64,000 nucleotides of DNA, from assembly GCF_004348985.1 (NCBI RefSeq), contig NZ_SMKW01000030.1:1-64000 (forward strand). The letters run 5' to 3'. The position numbers were made by a program, and so were the translations under genes. Shown here one piece after another: positions 52,504 to 62,086 of this stretch (its first letter is position 1; each line of letters opens with the position of its first letter). This stretch comes from Saccharopolyspora elongata. GTDB lineage: Bacteria; Actinomycetota; Actinomycetes; Mycobacteriales; Pseudonocardiaceae. The notes under the pieces were generated by a model that made no database searches, was not told the DNA's origin, and worked only from the letters and a program-made list of their open reading frames with translations.

Positions 52504-55500
52504 TCATCCGTCGGTGCGGTCGAGGGCGGCGCCGTCCCAGGTGGTGTGGGTGCAGGCGATGCCGTGGCCGCTCCGGGGGCGCAGCACGTCGTAGATGTGC
52601 ATCTTCGGGATCTTCGGGGACACGCCCCAGCCGCTCGGCCAGGTGATCAGCCAGTCCATGTCCAGGTCCACCAGCAGCCCGAGCATCCGCGCGATCGTCG
52701 GGTCGTCCAGCCGCTCGAACGCCTCGTCCAGCAGCACCAGCCGCAGCGGCCCGCGCCCGTCCGAGGACACGCTGACCGCGTCGTAGAACGCCGCCGCCGC
52801 GGCGAACAGCGTCACGTAGGAGATCAGCCGCGTCTCGCCGGAGGACAGCTGTCGCAGCCGCCGGACGCGCGGCTTGCCGTCCGGGCCGATGTCGCGGACC
52901 CGCACCGTGAACGCGAACCACGACCGGTAGTCCAGCGCCCGCGCCAGGATTTCGGCGTAGCCGCCCGAAGTGCTGTCCCGCTCGGACTCGATGAGGTCGG
53001 TGAACACCCGGCGCAGCAGCGCGTCCTGGTCGTCGCTGCGGCTGGCGAACGGGGTGCGGACCAGGTCGATGGCCTGCTTGATGTCGTCGCCGAGCGCCGC
53101 CGACGGCTGCCATTCCAGCTGGACGTGCACGCCCTGGCTGGAGCGGGCGCCGTCGAGCACCTCGTTCATCCGCTTGCACAGGTCTTCGGCGATGCCGACC
53201 TGGCCGCGCAGCCGCTCCGCGAGGTCGCGGATCAGGTAGTCGGCGAAGATCGACTGGTAGCGCTCGTTGAGGTAGCCGCGCTGTTCGGCGAGCCGTTCGC
53301 CGACCCGCCGCGCGGCGTCGGCCACCGGCTGCGGGCCCTCCTCGCCGGTGACGGTCACGGTGAGCAGGCCGTGCTGGTCGGCCGCCGTGATGTCGTAGTT
53401 GCCGCTCAGCGAGTGCTGCAGGGTTTGCAGCCGGTTGAGCACCGTGGCCTCCGACGAGCCCCGGCGGTCCGCCTCGGCGAGCACCCGCGCCGCATCGGCC
53501 GGGTCGCCCGGCGCAGTCTCGCCGACGTCCGCGGCCGACCACAGGCCCGGGATCCGCAGCGCCTGCTGGAAGGCTTCGGTCGCCGCCGACGCGTCCTGCT
53601 CGCGGCCCGCGAGCTGGGACTGCTTGTGCTCCAGCTGGGTCTCCAACCGCGCCGAGGACTCCCGCAGCGAGCTGATCTTCTCCCGCGCCTGCGGCAGCTG
53701 CGTGCGCAGCTCGGCCCGCTCCCGCTCGAACGCACCGACCTTGTCGGCGATCTGCTGCGCCTCGCCTCCGACGGCGGAGGTGAGTTCCGCGAGGCCGGTG
53801 GCCTGCTCCGCGTACTCGGCGCAGCGCTGCTCGGCCTGCGACTCGGCCTCCATCCGGTCGGCCACCGCCGCGTCGTGGTGCAGCGAGAGGTCACGCAGGT
53901 CGGTGAGCGTCGGCAGGCAGCGCGACTCGATCGCCTCGCGGAGCGCGTCGATGCCCGCGCGGGCGTCGAGGGCGGCGCGGTGGGCGGCGTCGAGCGCCTG
54001 CGTGTCGGCGGGCAGGTCGGCTTCGCCTGCCGACCGCACCAGCTCGGCTTGCGCCGCTTGCCAGCGCTGATCGGCGCTCTCGTGCTGCTCGCGCAGCTGC
54101 ACGGCCTTCTGTTCGGCGTCCTCTGCGGACTCGATCGCCGTGGTCAGCTTGGCGTGCGCGGTCAGCAGATCGCTGTCGTCCGGGTAGGACTCGAGGTGCT
54201 GCTCCAGCTCCGCGGTGTCCTCGCTCGCCTCGCGGTGCCGCCGCTCGGCTTCGCCGGTCTCCGCGCGCAGCCGTGCGAGATCTTCCTCCAGTTCCGCGAT
54301 GCGCCGGGCCCGGGCCGCTTCGCGGGCGCCCGCGCCGACGTACTCCGCGGCTTCCTTGCGCCACGAGCCGGACAGCACCCCCGCGCGCCAGGCACCGGTG
54401 ACCGACACCGAAAGCCCGGCGCCGCCGTCGATCAACACCGAGGCCAGCAGGGCCGCGACCCGCTCCGGAAGCACCGGGCAGTCTGCCTCGGCGGCGGGCG
54501 ACAGCAGCTCGGCCAGCGTGCCGCCGGAGCCGGGCTCGGCCGGGGCGGCGAGCAGGTCGGCGAGGCCGGGGACCTCGCCTTCGGCGGTGACCCAGGCGTT
54601 GAGCAGCCCGCTGGACTGCAGCGCCGCCTCCAGCCCGGCCCGGTCGGATTCGTCCAGCGACGGCTGGAAGTCCACGAGTTCGTAGAAGGCCCGGCCCCGG
54701 GCGGTGTTGCGTTCGGCGTCGGCCCAGGCGGGGCGGTTCGGCGTCTGCTCGTGCCCGGCGCGGAGCTCGGCGAGTTCCTGTTCGCGGGACCGGGATTCCG
54801 CGTGGAGCTCGGTGATCTCCTGCTCCGCCTCGGCCACCTGGCGGCGGGCCTCGTGCAGCTGCGGCTTGGCCCAGCGGCGCGCCTGCTCGCGGGCTTGCCG
54901 CGTCGCCGACCGGTCCGCGACGAGGTCCTCCGCCGACGGCGGCTCCGGCAGCTGGTCGTCCACTGTGGATGGCCAGGCGACGGCCCACTTCTGGGCACGC
55001 TCCACCCACACCGCCGCGGCGTCGGTGAGTTCCTGCTGCGCCTGGTTGCGCCGGCCGACCGCCTCCGTCGAGGTCAGCTGCGCCTGCCGCGCCTGCCGCT
55101 GGAGCTCGACGACCTTGTCCTGCTCCCCGTCCAGCTCCTGGGCCTGCTGGTGCAGCGCGAGCGTCAGCGCCGAACGCTGCCGGGCGACCGCCGAGACTTC
55201 CTCGGAAGTTCCCATGGCGGCGCGGAATTCCGCGGCCAGCGCATCGGTGTCCAGCTGCGGCGCGGCGTAGCGGTCGACGGGCAGCGGCTCGGCGTCGGGC
55301 TCCGGCGAGGTGCGCACCCGCGCCTGCTCGGACCGCACCTCGGCCGCCGGAATGGCCGGTGGCCGCGGCACCAGCACCCCGTCCAGTCCCGCCGTCGAAA
55401 GCTGCTGCGCGGCGCGGGCCGCGGCCTGCCCGGCCGCCTCCGAATCGCCGGTCAACCGGCGCAGCATGCCGACCACCGACTCCGCCGAGTGGTGCTCCTG

Positions 55501-56607
55501 CGCGCGGTGCTTGCTCGCCGTGTCGAGCGCGGAAACCGCTGCGGCGCGGGCGCTTTCCACCAGCCGCTCGCGGTCGCGCAGGTTCTGCAGCTCGGAATAC
55601 GCCGGGTGGGAGCGCAACGCGTCGATGCTGGATTCCAGCTCTGCCTCGCGCCGTTCGAGTTCGGCGATCGTCTCCTGCGCGCCCTCCCTGTCCTGCTGCT
55701 TGCCCGACACCTGCTTCTCCAGGGCGGTCAGCTCCTTGCGCAGCGCACGCAGCCTGTCCTGCGCGGTGCGCATCGCGTCGGCGCGGTCGCGCAGGGCGCC
55801 GAAGGCGTAGCCGGAATAGGTGGACAAGAACGCGGTCAGCGCCTTGTCCGCGCCGGTCAGCCGGACGATGTTCTCCCGGATCGACTCCAGGTCGTCGAAC
55901 GACGTCGCCAGCCGCTCGATCAGGCCCGGGTCCAGCGGCGGCAGCGCGTCCGACAGGATCTGCTCCAGCTGCCCCTCCAGGACCTTCAGGCCGACGTCGG
56001 GGTTGCGCAGCGTGCGCTGCAGGTGCAGCAGGTCGCCGTAGCGCGCGGCGGGCACGCCGTAGACCGAGGCGGCGACCTTCGCGCGGAACGCCTGGTCGTC
56101 GAGGACGCAGTCGGCGCCGAGCAGTTCGCGCAGCTGCGCCGAACCCAGCGGCACCCGGTCCGCGCCGACCAGGTAGAGGTTGATGCCGACCCGGCGGCTG
56201 GTGATGAACCGCCACGAGTCGCTTATCGACTGCGAGGTCTTCGACGCCTTCACGCCGATGCCGCAGGTGAGGAACTCCTCGCCCCCGCCCGGAGTTTCGC
56301 GGCGCAGCTCGATCCAGGCGTAGCCGATCCGGTTCGGCCCGCCCGGGTACTCGTCGAGCATCAGGCGCCGGATGCTGACCGTGTCGAAGCCCTTCGAACC
56401 CAGCTGGCGGAGGTCGCCGTCCAGGCACAGCGGCAGCAGCAGCTCCAGGGTGCGGGACTTGCCGGAGCCGTTGGTGCCCTGGAAGATCGCCCGGCCGCCG
56501 CCCAGGTCGAAGGTCGTCTCGGCGTACTGCCAGATGTTGACGATCCCGCCGCGGTGCAGCCGCCAGCGGTTGGCAGTGGGCACCGATTCCGTGCTGTCCG
56601 CGCTCAC
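52504..56607 (-). CDS. jetC: Wadjet type II SMC-like ATPase JetC (TIGR02680)
   Basis: 1367 residues. Walker A GTNGSGKS at 44-51; long coiled coils at about 260-470, 640-760 and 850-1000; ABC signature LSSGETRLISY near 1245; Walker B LRLVLLDEAFERLDD near 1290-1303. It is the loop-extruding motor of the MukB-like JetABC complex. GTG 56607 overlaps the jetB stop (GTGA), so the two genes are coupled. Confidence 0.93.
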   Translation of the reverse strand: MSADSTESVPTANRWRLHRGGIVNIWQYAETTFDLGGGRAIFQGTNGSGKSRTLELLLPLCLDGDLRQLGSKGFDTVSIRRLMLDEYPGGPNRIGYAWIELRRETPGGGEEFLTCGIGVKASKTSQSISDSWRFITSRRVGINLYLVGADRVPLGSAQLRELLGADCVLDDQAFRAKVAASVYGVPAARYGDLLHLQRTLRNPDVGLKVLEGQLEQILSDALPPLDPGLIERLATSFDDLESIRENIVRLTGADKALTAFLSTYSGYAFGALRDRADAMRTAQDRLRALRKELTALEKQVSGKQQDREGAQETIAELERREAELESSIDALRSHPAYSELQNLRDRERLVESARAAAVSALDTASKHRAQEHHSAESVVGMLRRLTGDSEAAGQAAARAAQQLSTAGLDGVLVPRPPAIPAAEVRSEQARVRTSPEPDAEPLPVDRYAAPQLDTDALAAEFRAAMGTSEEVSAVARQRSALTLALHQQAQELDGEQDKVVELQRQARQAQLTSTEAVGRRNQAQQELTDAAAVWVERAQKWAVAWPSTVDDQLPEPPSAEDLVADRSATRQAREQARRWAKPQLHEARRQVAEAEQEITELHAESRSREQELAELRAGHEQTPNRPAWADAERNTARGRAFYELVDFQPSLDESDRAGLEAALQSSGLLNAWVTAEGEVPGLADLLAAPAEPGSGGTLAELLSPAAEADCPVLPERVAALLASVLIDGGAGLSVSVTGAWRAGVLSGSWRKEAAEYVGAGAREAARARRIAELEEDLARLRAETGEAERRHREASEDTAELEQHLESYPDDSDLLTAHAKLTTAIESAEDAEQKAVQLREQHESADQRWQAAQAELVRSAGEADLPADTQALDAAHRAALDARAGIDALREAIESRCLPTLTDLRDLSLHHDAAVADRMEAESQAEQRCAEYAEQATGLAELTSAVGGEAQQIADKVGAFERERAELRTQLPQAREKISSLRESSARLETQLEHKQSQLAGREQDASAATEAFQQALRIPGLWSAADVGETAPGDPADAARVLAEADRRGSSEATVLNRLQTLQHSLSGNYDITAADQHGLLTVTVTGEEGPQPVADAARRVGERLAEQRGYLNERYQSIFADYLIRDLAERLRGQVGIAEDLCKRMNEVLDGARSSQGVHVQLEWQPSAALGDDIKQAIDLVRTPFASRSDDQDALLRRVFTDLIESERDSTSGGYAEILARALDYRSWFAFTVRVRDIGPDGKPRVRRLRQLSSGETRLISYVTLFAAAAAFYDAVSVSSDGRGPLRLVLLDEAFERLDDPTIARMLGLLVDLDMDWLITWPSGWGVSPKIPKMHIYDVLRPRSGHGIACTHTTWDGAALDRTDG

Positions 56608-57821
56608 CGTTGACCGTCCCCTTGCATCTCGTCGAACACCGTCATCTCGTCGAACAGCGACCAGCCCGGTGGCTCCGGGGCCGCCGGTTCCGGCTCCCGG
56701 CCCGGGGCCGGGGTGGCGTCCGGCTGCGGCAGCCAGCGGTGCGCCGCCGGGCTGAGCAGCCATCGGCCGTCGAGCTCCTGCAGCAGGCCGAGCCGGCGCA
56801 GCAGCGCGACCACCGAGTGCACCAGCGCCTGGTGGTCCTCGGTGGCCTGCCGGGACCAGGCGGCCGGGTAGGAGTCGACCAGTTCCTGGCAGACGTCGAC
56901 GAAGTCCTGCCAGGTCACCGGGTGCTTGCCGGTCGCGTCCGGCTCCGCGCGGCCCAGCAGGTCCGGCAGCGCCAGCAGCGCGATGCGCGCGACCGTGCCG
57001 GGGCCGGGGAAGACCAGGTCGGTGAGGTAGTCCTCCGGGTCGCAGACCACCACGCCCTCCGCGCGGCACTCGCTGACCAGGCCGAAGAACCGCTCCAGCA
57101 GGCGGGATTCGCCGGTCGCGTGCTCGCGAAGCCAGGCGGAGTGCTCGGTCGGCAGGTCGGAGTAGAGCACGACCGGGTCCTCGACCAGCCGGCGCCGCAC
57201 CGCGTGCTCCAGGTTCCGGGGCCCGGCGGTGGAGGCCAGCTCGACCAGTCGCCCGGGACTTTCCGCCTCGGCGAGCGGCCCGGAGATGAGCTGGCCGAGC
57301 AGGTCGGTGTCGATGGTGATCAGCGCCTCGGCGGTGGCCTCCGCGGCCACCGAGCCCTCGGTTTCGGTGATCACGCCGAGCGCCACCAGGTGCCGCAGCG
57401 CCGCGGTGAGGGCGCGCCGGTCCGCCGGGTCGTCGACCACCTGGATCTCGGCCTCGGCCGCGGCCGCGCGGACATCGCTGACCAGGCGCGACAGCAGCAC
57501 CTGCCGACCGATGCCGGTCAGCGCCGCCAGCGTCAGCGCCACGTACGCGTAGCCGCGCGGCGACAACGAGGCCTCTCCGCGGGTCGCGTCCACACCCGGC
57601 CCGGACTTGTACAGCCGCGCGAAGCGCCGCTCCACCACCAGGCGATAACCCAGCAGCGACGAGAAGATCTCTTGGAGCACCACGCGCTGCCGGTAGATCA
57701 TCGGCAGCAGGTCGCCGTCCGGTCCACCGGGGCGCAGCAGCGGTCGGCGCAGCAGCACGCGCGCGCAGCGGACCGCGTTCGCCGCGTCGATGTCCGGGAG
57801 TTCGTCGAAGGTCTTGATCAT
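56604..57821 (-). CDS. jetB: Wadjet type II subunit JetB (TIGR02678/DUF2398)
   Basis: 405 residues, a soluble winged-helix/MukE-like subunit that bridges JetA and JetC. Blocks: DELPDIDAANAVRCARVLLRRPLLRP, YRLVVERRFARLYK, LSPRGYAYVALTLAALTGIGRQVLLSRLV and a C-terminal WLLSPAAHRW. The ATG overlaps the jetA stop (ATGA). Assignment rests on family features recalled and on operon order. Confidence 0.9.
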   Translation of the reverse strand: MIKTFDELPDIDAANAVRCARVLLRRPLLRPGGPDGDLLPMIYRQRVVLQEIFSSLLGYRLVVERRFARLYKSGPGVDATRGEASLSPRGYAYVALTLAALTGIGRQVLLSRLVSDVRAAAAEAEIQVVDDPADRRALTAALRHLVALGVITETEGSVAAEATAEALITIDTDLLGQLISGPLAEAESPGRLVELASTAGPRNLEHAVRRRLVEDPVVLYSDLPTEHSAWLREHATGESRLLERFFGLVSECRAEGVVVCDPEDYLTDLVFPGPGTVARIALLALPDLLGRAEPDATGKHPVTWQDFVDVCQELVDSYPAAWSRQATEDHQALVHSVVALLRRLGLLQELDGRWLLSPAAHRWLPQPDATPAPGREPEPAAPEPPGWSLFDEMTVFDEMQGDGQR

Positions 57822-59470
57822 CGGGCGGCTCCGGGCAGTGGCTCCGAGGTGTCCGGGATGGCGCCGTCGCCGGAGACTTCGAGCACCGTGTCCCGGAGCG
57901 TCAAAGTGCCTGCGGCGCTGGAGATCCGAGTCTCCTGGCCCGTTTCGGGGCGGACCGTGACGCGCAGCCGGTGCACCGGGTCGAGCGCCGTGCCCGCGTC
58001 GTCGGAGCCGTCGCGCTGCGCCATCGCCAGCGTCAGCAGTTCGCACAGCACGCCGAGAGCATCGGCCGACAGCCGCTGTTCGTCCAGCCGAGAGCTCGCC
58101 GCGGCGAGCTCGGCGACCGCGGCGGAGCGCCGCTCGTCGGCCTGCCGGGCCTGCGCCAGCAGGGTTTCCTCGGTCATCGGGTCGTCGAGCACCCGCGAGG
58201 TCCGGCCGCGCGCCCCGCGATCTCCGCGGCTGCGCACGCTCACCGTCACGTCGAGCACCGGGCCGTCGCGCCACGACACCTTGTCGTTGTCGCTGTCGTA
58301 GTCCGGCGCGGGCAGCAGGTGCCGCGCCGAGTGCAGGCCGAACGCGGCCGAATACACCTGGTGGGCGGTGGTTTCGTCGGCACCGTCGAACCACTTCGCC
58401 AGCTTCAGCAGCTCGCCGCGCCGCCCCGGCACCAGCCCGCCGCCGGAGGTGGCGCGCTTGACGCTGGCCAGCAGCGAGCCGATCGCGCGGGCGGTGGCCT
58501 CGCGCAGCGCCGCGACCTGGCTCGGCCGGCCCGGCGAGTCGACGAACCAGTCGGTCAGCTCCTGCCAGTCCGCGGCGGTGCGGCCCCGCGCCCGCTCCAC
58601 GTCGATGCCCAGCTGGTCGGCCGGGCCCAGCAGCCGGAGCAGCTCGCCGCGGACGCCGACCAGGCCGGCCAGCGAACCCGCGATCGTCCCGGTGTGCCGC
58701 AGCACGTCCTCGACGACCATCTGGATGTACTCGACCAGCAGGTTCCGAAACCCGGAGATCTCGTCGGGCGCCAACTGGTGGCGGGTGACGACCTGACCGA
58801 GGTAGGCGTAGAAGTCGCGCACCGTGGCGGCGAGCTCGGCGTGCTGCAGGAACACCGTGGTGACCTGCTCGGCGAGCCGTTCCCGTGCCTGCCGCGCGGG
58901 TTTGGCCCGCGGATCGCGGCTCTCGGCGGTCAGGGCCGCGGAAAGCGCCTCGCCGATCCCGGACAGGCCGCGGTCGATGGCGGGCAGCAGCTCGCGCGAG
59001 ACCTCGCGGGCGCCCTCGGGAACCCGCAGCAGCGCGTCGACGTCCCGCTGCACCCGGACCGCGAGCTTGCTGACCTGGTAGCGCACGCTGCCGTGCTGGA
59101 ACTCGGCGATGCTCGACGCGATCGTCTCGCGGCGGCCCACCACCAGGTTGCCCCACTTGACCAGCTGCTTGAGCCGGTCGATCACGGTGTCCACATCGGA
59201 CTCACCGGCGGCCACCCGGCCCTCCCGCTCGGCGGCGGCCAGCGCCGCGCCCACCTCGCCGGCGGACAGGTCGGCCAGCAGCGTCGAGGTGAACAGCCGC
59301 ATGATTGCCAGGTAGGTGCGGTGCTCGGGCGCCTGCAGGTAGGCGAAGAGCTGCAGGCGCTGCCCGCCGTCGCGGGTCTGCTCGGGAGCCTGCGTGGCCG
59401 GCGCGTCCGTCGCGGTGGTTCCCGCGACGCCCGCGCGCAGCACATCGGCTTCGTGGTCCGGGGCCGTCAC
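57818..59470 (-). CDS. jetA: Wadjet type II subunit JetA (TIGR02677/DUF2397)
   Basis: 550 residues, the kleisin-like MukF-type subunit. An N-terminal winged helix (45-120; FAYLQAPEHRTYLAIMRLFTSTLLADLSAGEVGAAL), helical middle (180-320; TVFLQHAELAATVRDFYAYLGQVV, FRNLLVEYIQMVVEDV) and C-terminal beta-rich domain. First gene of the operon. GTG 59470 is preferred; an ATG at 59518 would add 16 residues. The 277 bp up to cobD should hold the promoter. Confidence 0.9.
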   Translation of the reverse strand: MTAPDHEADVLRAGVAGTTATDAPATQAPEQTRDGGQRLQLFAYLQAPEHRTYLAIMRLFTSTLLADLSAGEVGAALAAAEREGRVAAGESDVDTVIDRLKQLVKWGNLVVGRRETIASSIAEFQHGSVRYQVSKLAVRVQRDVDALLRVPEGAREVSRELLPAIDRGLSGIGEALSAALTAESRDPRAKPARQARERLAEQVTTVFLQHAELAATVRDFYAYLGQVVTRHQLAPDEISGFRNLLVEYIQMVVEDVLRHTGTIAGSLAGLVGVRGELLRLLGPADQLGIDVERARGRTAADWQELTDWFVDSPGRPSQVAALREATARAIGSLLASVKRATSGGGLVPGRRGELLKLAKWFDGADETTAHQVYSAAFGLHSARHLLPAPDYDSDNDKVSWRDGPVLDVTVSVRSRGDRGARGRTSRVLDDPMTEETLLAQARQADERRSAAVAELAAASSRLDEQRLSADALGVLCELLTLAMAQRDGSDDAGTALDPVHRLRVTVRPETGQETRISSAAGTLTLRDTVLEVSGDGAIPDTSEPLPGAAR

Positions 59471-59747
59471 GGTCCGCCACGATATCCCGTCCGGCCGACA
59501 CGGCTGGTCACCTGGCATGCGGTGACCGGCCCCACCAGCCCCAGCGGTAGCGTTCCGGGGAGCTTTGCGAGGTCGGGGGTGCCCGTGACCGGGCCACTCG
59601 CAATGCCGGGAACCCGCGGTGCGCGGGGGCTCGTGAGCGCCTTTGGCCGTCCTGGCGACCAGCCGCGCTCACGGCCGATCACCAGCGCGAACGCCGGGTT
59701 TCCGGGCTTGTTGGTGGGCATCGGATCGATTTGGAGGAACGGCACCG

Positions 59748-60704
59748 GTGAGCGCGGGACGTGCGGTCGGACTGCTACTCGGAGTGGCCGCGGACGCGGC
59801 GATCGGCGACCCGAAGCGCGGGCATCCGGTCGCGCTATTCGGCAAGGCCGCCCAGTCCGCCGAGCGGGCGCTGCACCGGGACCAGCGGCTGGCCGGCATC
59901 GCCTACACCGGCCTGCTGGTCGGCGGCACGGTCGGCGTCGGGGTCCTGGCGCAGCGGCTGTCCCGGCGCAGCCCCGTGCTGGAGGCCGCCGTCACCGGGC
60001 TGGCCACCTGGGTGGTGCTCGGTGGCTCGTCGCTGGCCGATGAGGGCACCGCGATGGCCCGGATGCTCGACGCGGGCGAGATCGACGCGGCCCGGGAGCG
60101 GCTGCGCAACCTGTGCGGGCGGGACTCGGCGGTGCTGGACGGGCAGGGCCTGGCCAGGGCCACGGTCGAGTCGGTCGCCGAGAACACCTCCGACGCGGTG
60201 GTGGCGCCGCTGGTGTGGGGAGCGATCGCCGGGGTGCCGGGGCTGATCGGCTACCGCGCGGCCAACACGCTCGACGCCATGGTCGGCCACCGCTCGCCGC
60301 GCTACCGCAACTTCGGCTGGGCGTCGGCGCGCCTGGACGACGTGCTGAACCTGGTGCCGTCGCGCCTCGCGGCCGTGCTGACCTCGGCGTGCGCGCCGGT
60401 GGTCGGCGGCTCGGCGGGCGGCGCGTGGCGGACCTGGCGGCAGGACGCCTCGGCGCACCCGAGCCCGAACGCGGGGCAGGTGGAGGCGGCGTTCGCCGGT
60501 GCCCTCCAGATCCGGCTCGGCGGCCGGACGGTGTACGGCCACGTGGTGGAGCAGCGCCCGGTGCTGGGGGAGGGCCGGACGGCGGACGCGGGCGACGTGA
60601 CGCGCAGCGTCGAGCTCTCGCGGGTGATCGGGACGGTCACGGGAGTCTTGACGGCGGCGTTCGCCCTGACCCGGGGCATCCGCCGGGACCGCCGCAACCG
60701 CTGA
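59748..60704 (+). CDS. cobD: Adenosylcobinamide-phosphate synthase
   Basis: 318 residues, CbiB/CobD family, a membrane protein of cobalamin synthesis that attaches the aminopropanol linker to cobyric acid. Motifs: LLLGVAADAAIGDPKRGHPVALFG at the N terminus, the ESVAENTSDAVVAPLVWGAIAGVPG helix and YRAANTLDAMVGHRSPRYRNFGWASARLDDVLN. Start GTG 59748 has GGAGGA 9 nt away. It lies next to Wadjet, with its partner cobC 3 kb downstream. Confidence 0.93.
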   Translation: MSAGRAVGLLLGVAADAAIGDPKRGHPVALFGKAAQSAERALHRDQRLAGIAYTGLLVGGTVGVGVLAQRLSRRSPVLEAAVTGLATWVVLGGSSLADEGTAMARMLDAGEIDAARERLRNLCGRDSAVLDGQGLARATVESVAENTSDAVVAPLVWGAIAGVPGLIGYRAANTLDAMVGHRSPRYRNFGWASARLDDVLNLVPSRLAAVLTSACAPVVGGSAGGAWRTWRQDASAHPSPNAGQVEAAFAGALQIRLGGRTVYGHVVEQRPVLGEGRTADAGDVTRSVELSRVIGTVTGVLTAAFALTRGIRRDRRNR

Positions 60705-60720
60705 CGTTCCGCCTGGCCAC

Positions 60721-60772
60721 GGGGCCGTGAGTCTTTTGTGTTGCTATAGGGATCCAAAGGACTCACGGCCCC
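60721..60772. terminator. Bidirectional terminator
   Basis: A 13-bp stem GGGGCCGTGAGTC / GACTCACGGCCCC extended by TTT/AAA pairs around a 19-nt loop, between convergent cobD and the SURF1 gene. Confidence 0.8.
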
Positions 60773-60834
60773 GGACCTGCGGGAACAGGAAGAACCTGAC
60801 GCTGGACAAGCGCTCGATGAGCGTGGATCGGTCC

Positions 60835-60900
60835 CCGATTTCAGGCAAAATCGGAAGTCGCTTCTCGCGTCGAGATCTGCCTGATTTTAGGCAAAATTGG
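60835..60900. repeat. Two copies of the CCAATTTTAGGCAAAATTGG-type palindrome
   Basis: CCGATTTCAGGCAAAATCGG (60835-60854) and CTGATTTTAGGCAAAATTGG (60881-60900), variants of the three at 37643-37790. They lie between convergent genes. Confidence 0.75.
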
Positions 60901-60923
60901 GCGCTCTCGGCGGCGCGCTCGTG

Positions 60924-61865
60924 TCAGGCTTGGTTGGTCTGGTGGGCCGCGTCGTCGGCCGGGGTCGCCGGGGCCTCGGATTCGGCCTTGCGGCGGGCCT
61001 CTTCTTCGCGTTCCCGGCGCTCTTCCTCGGCGATCGCCTCGGCCACCGACATCTTCCGGCGGCGGCCGCCCTTCGCGCTGGGCTCCGGCCCGCCGGCGGA
61101 CGTCTCCTCGGCCGGTGCGTTCCGCCAGGGCGGGCGGGCGTCGGAGCGCAGTTCCGAGTACATCAGGTAGCCGATGGCGATGATCGCCATGATGCCGAAG
61201 GCGATCCACTGCAGGGCGTAGGAGAAGTACGGCCCCGATTCCAGGCGCGGCAGCGGCATGGCGCCAAGCACGCCCGGCTGGCCCTCGTTGAGCACCACGT
61301 AGCCCGGCCGCAGGGCGAGGCCGGTGCCGTTCGAGATGGTCTCCGCGTTCACCGCGTAGGCCCAGCGGTGCCCGTCGTGCTCGAACAGCGGGCGCTGCTT
61401 GCTGTCCTGCTCGTCGGTCCGGACGCGAGCGGTGACCGAGATGTCGCCGGTCGGCGCGGCCGCGTAGTCCGGTGCCCGGGTGCCGTCGACCGGGCGGATG
61501 AAGCCCCGGTCGACCAGCACCGTCGTGCCGTCGTCGAGCCGGAACGGGGTCAGCACTTCGAACGCGGGCTCGCCGAGCACCGTGCGCTGCCAGGCCAGCG
61601 TTTCGCCCTCCGGCACGTACTGCCCGCGCAGCACGACCTGCGACCACTCGGTCCGCTGGTCCGGCGCCTGCCCGGCGGGCAGCACCTCCGCGAGCGGTTT
61701 CGGCGGCGCGTGGAACGACTCGGCGATGGCGTTGTTGCGCGTCTGCGCTTCGTCGCTGCGGCTGAACTGCCAGGGGGCGAGGAGCGTGAAGCACAGCGAC
61801 GCGAACACCACGACCAGCGCGATCAGGCCGAGCCAACCGGGTCGTAGCAAGAACTTCAGGCGCAC
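60924..61865 (-). CDS. SURF1 family cytochrome oxidase assembly protein
   Basis: 313 residues. TM1 at 11-31 and TM2 at about 222-242; the SURF1 core lies between (GTTVLVDRGFIRPVDGTR, GLALRPGYVVLNEGQPG). A charged C-terminal tail (KMSVAEAIAEEERREREEEARRKAESE) is added. It assists haem insertion into cytochrome c oxidase in proteobacteria and mitochondria; the actinobacterial role is less certain. GTG start. Rv2235-like position. Confidence 0.9.
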   Translation of the reverse strand: MRLKFLLRPGWLGLIALVVVFASLCFTLLAPWQFSRSDEAQTRNNAIAESFHAPPKPLAEVLPAGQAPDQRTEWSQVVLRGQYVPEGETLAWQRTVLGEPAFEVLTPFRLDDGTTVLVDRGFIRPVDGTRAPDYAAAPTGDISVTARVRTDEQDSKQRPLFEHDGHRWAYAVNAETISNGTGLALRPGYVVLNEGQPGVLGAMPLPRLESGPYFSYALQWIAFGIMAIIAIGYLMYSELRSDARPPWRNAPAEETSAGGPEPSAKGGRRRKMSVAEAIAEEERREREEEARRKAESEAPATPADDAAHQTNQA

Positions 61866-62086
61866 TCCTACACGGTAACCGAATCACCCTGACCTGCGGT
61901 TTTGGGTTGTGGGAGCGGGATCGTGGCAGGTCAGCGCCCGTTTTGCCCGGGACGCGCGAACGACCGGGTGCCGCCCGGCGCCAGGTTCTGTCGGTGTGAC
62001 GAAGTCGTCGGTACGACGGGGTATCCGCCGCGCGGACCTCGCGATTGCCGGTCATCGCGGCGGCGATCGATCTCGCCGCTGACCGC

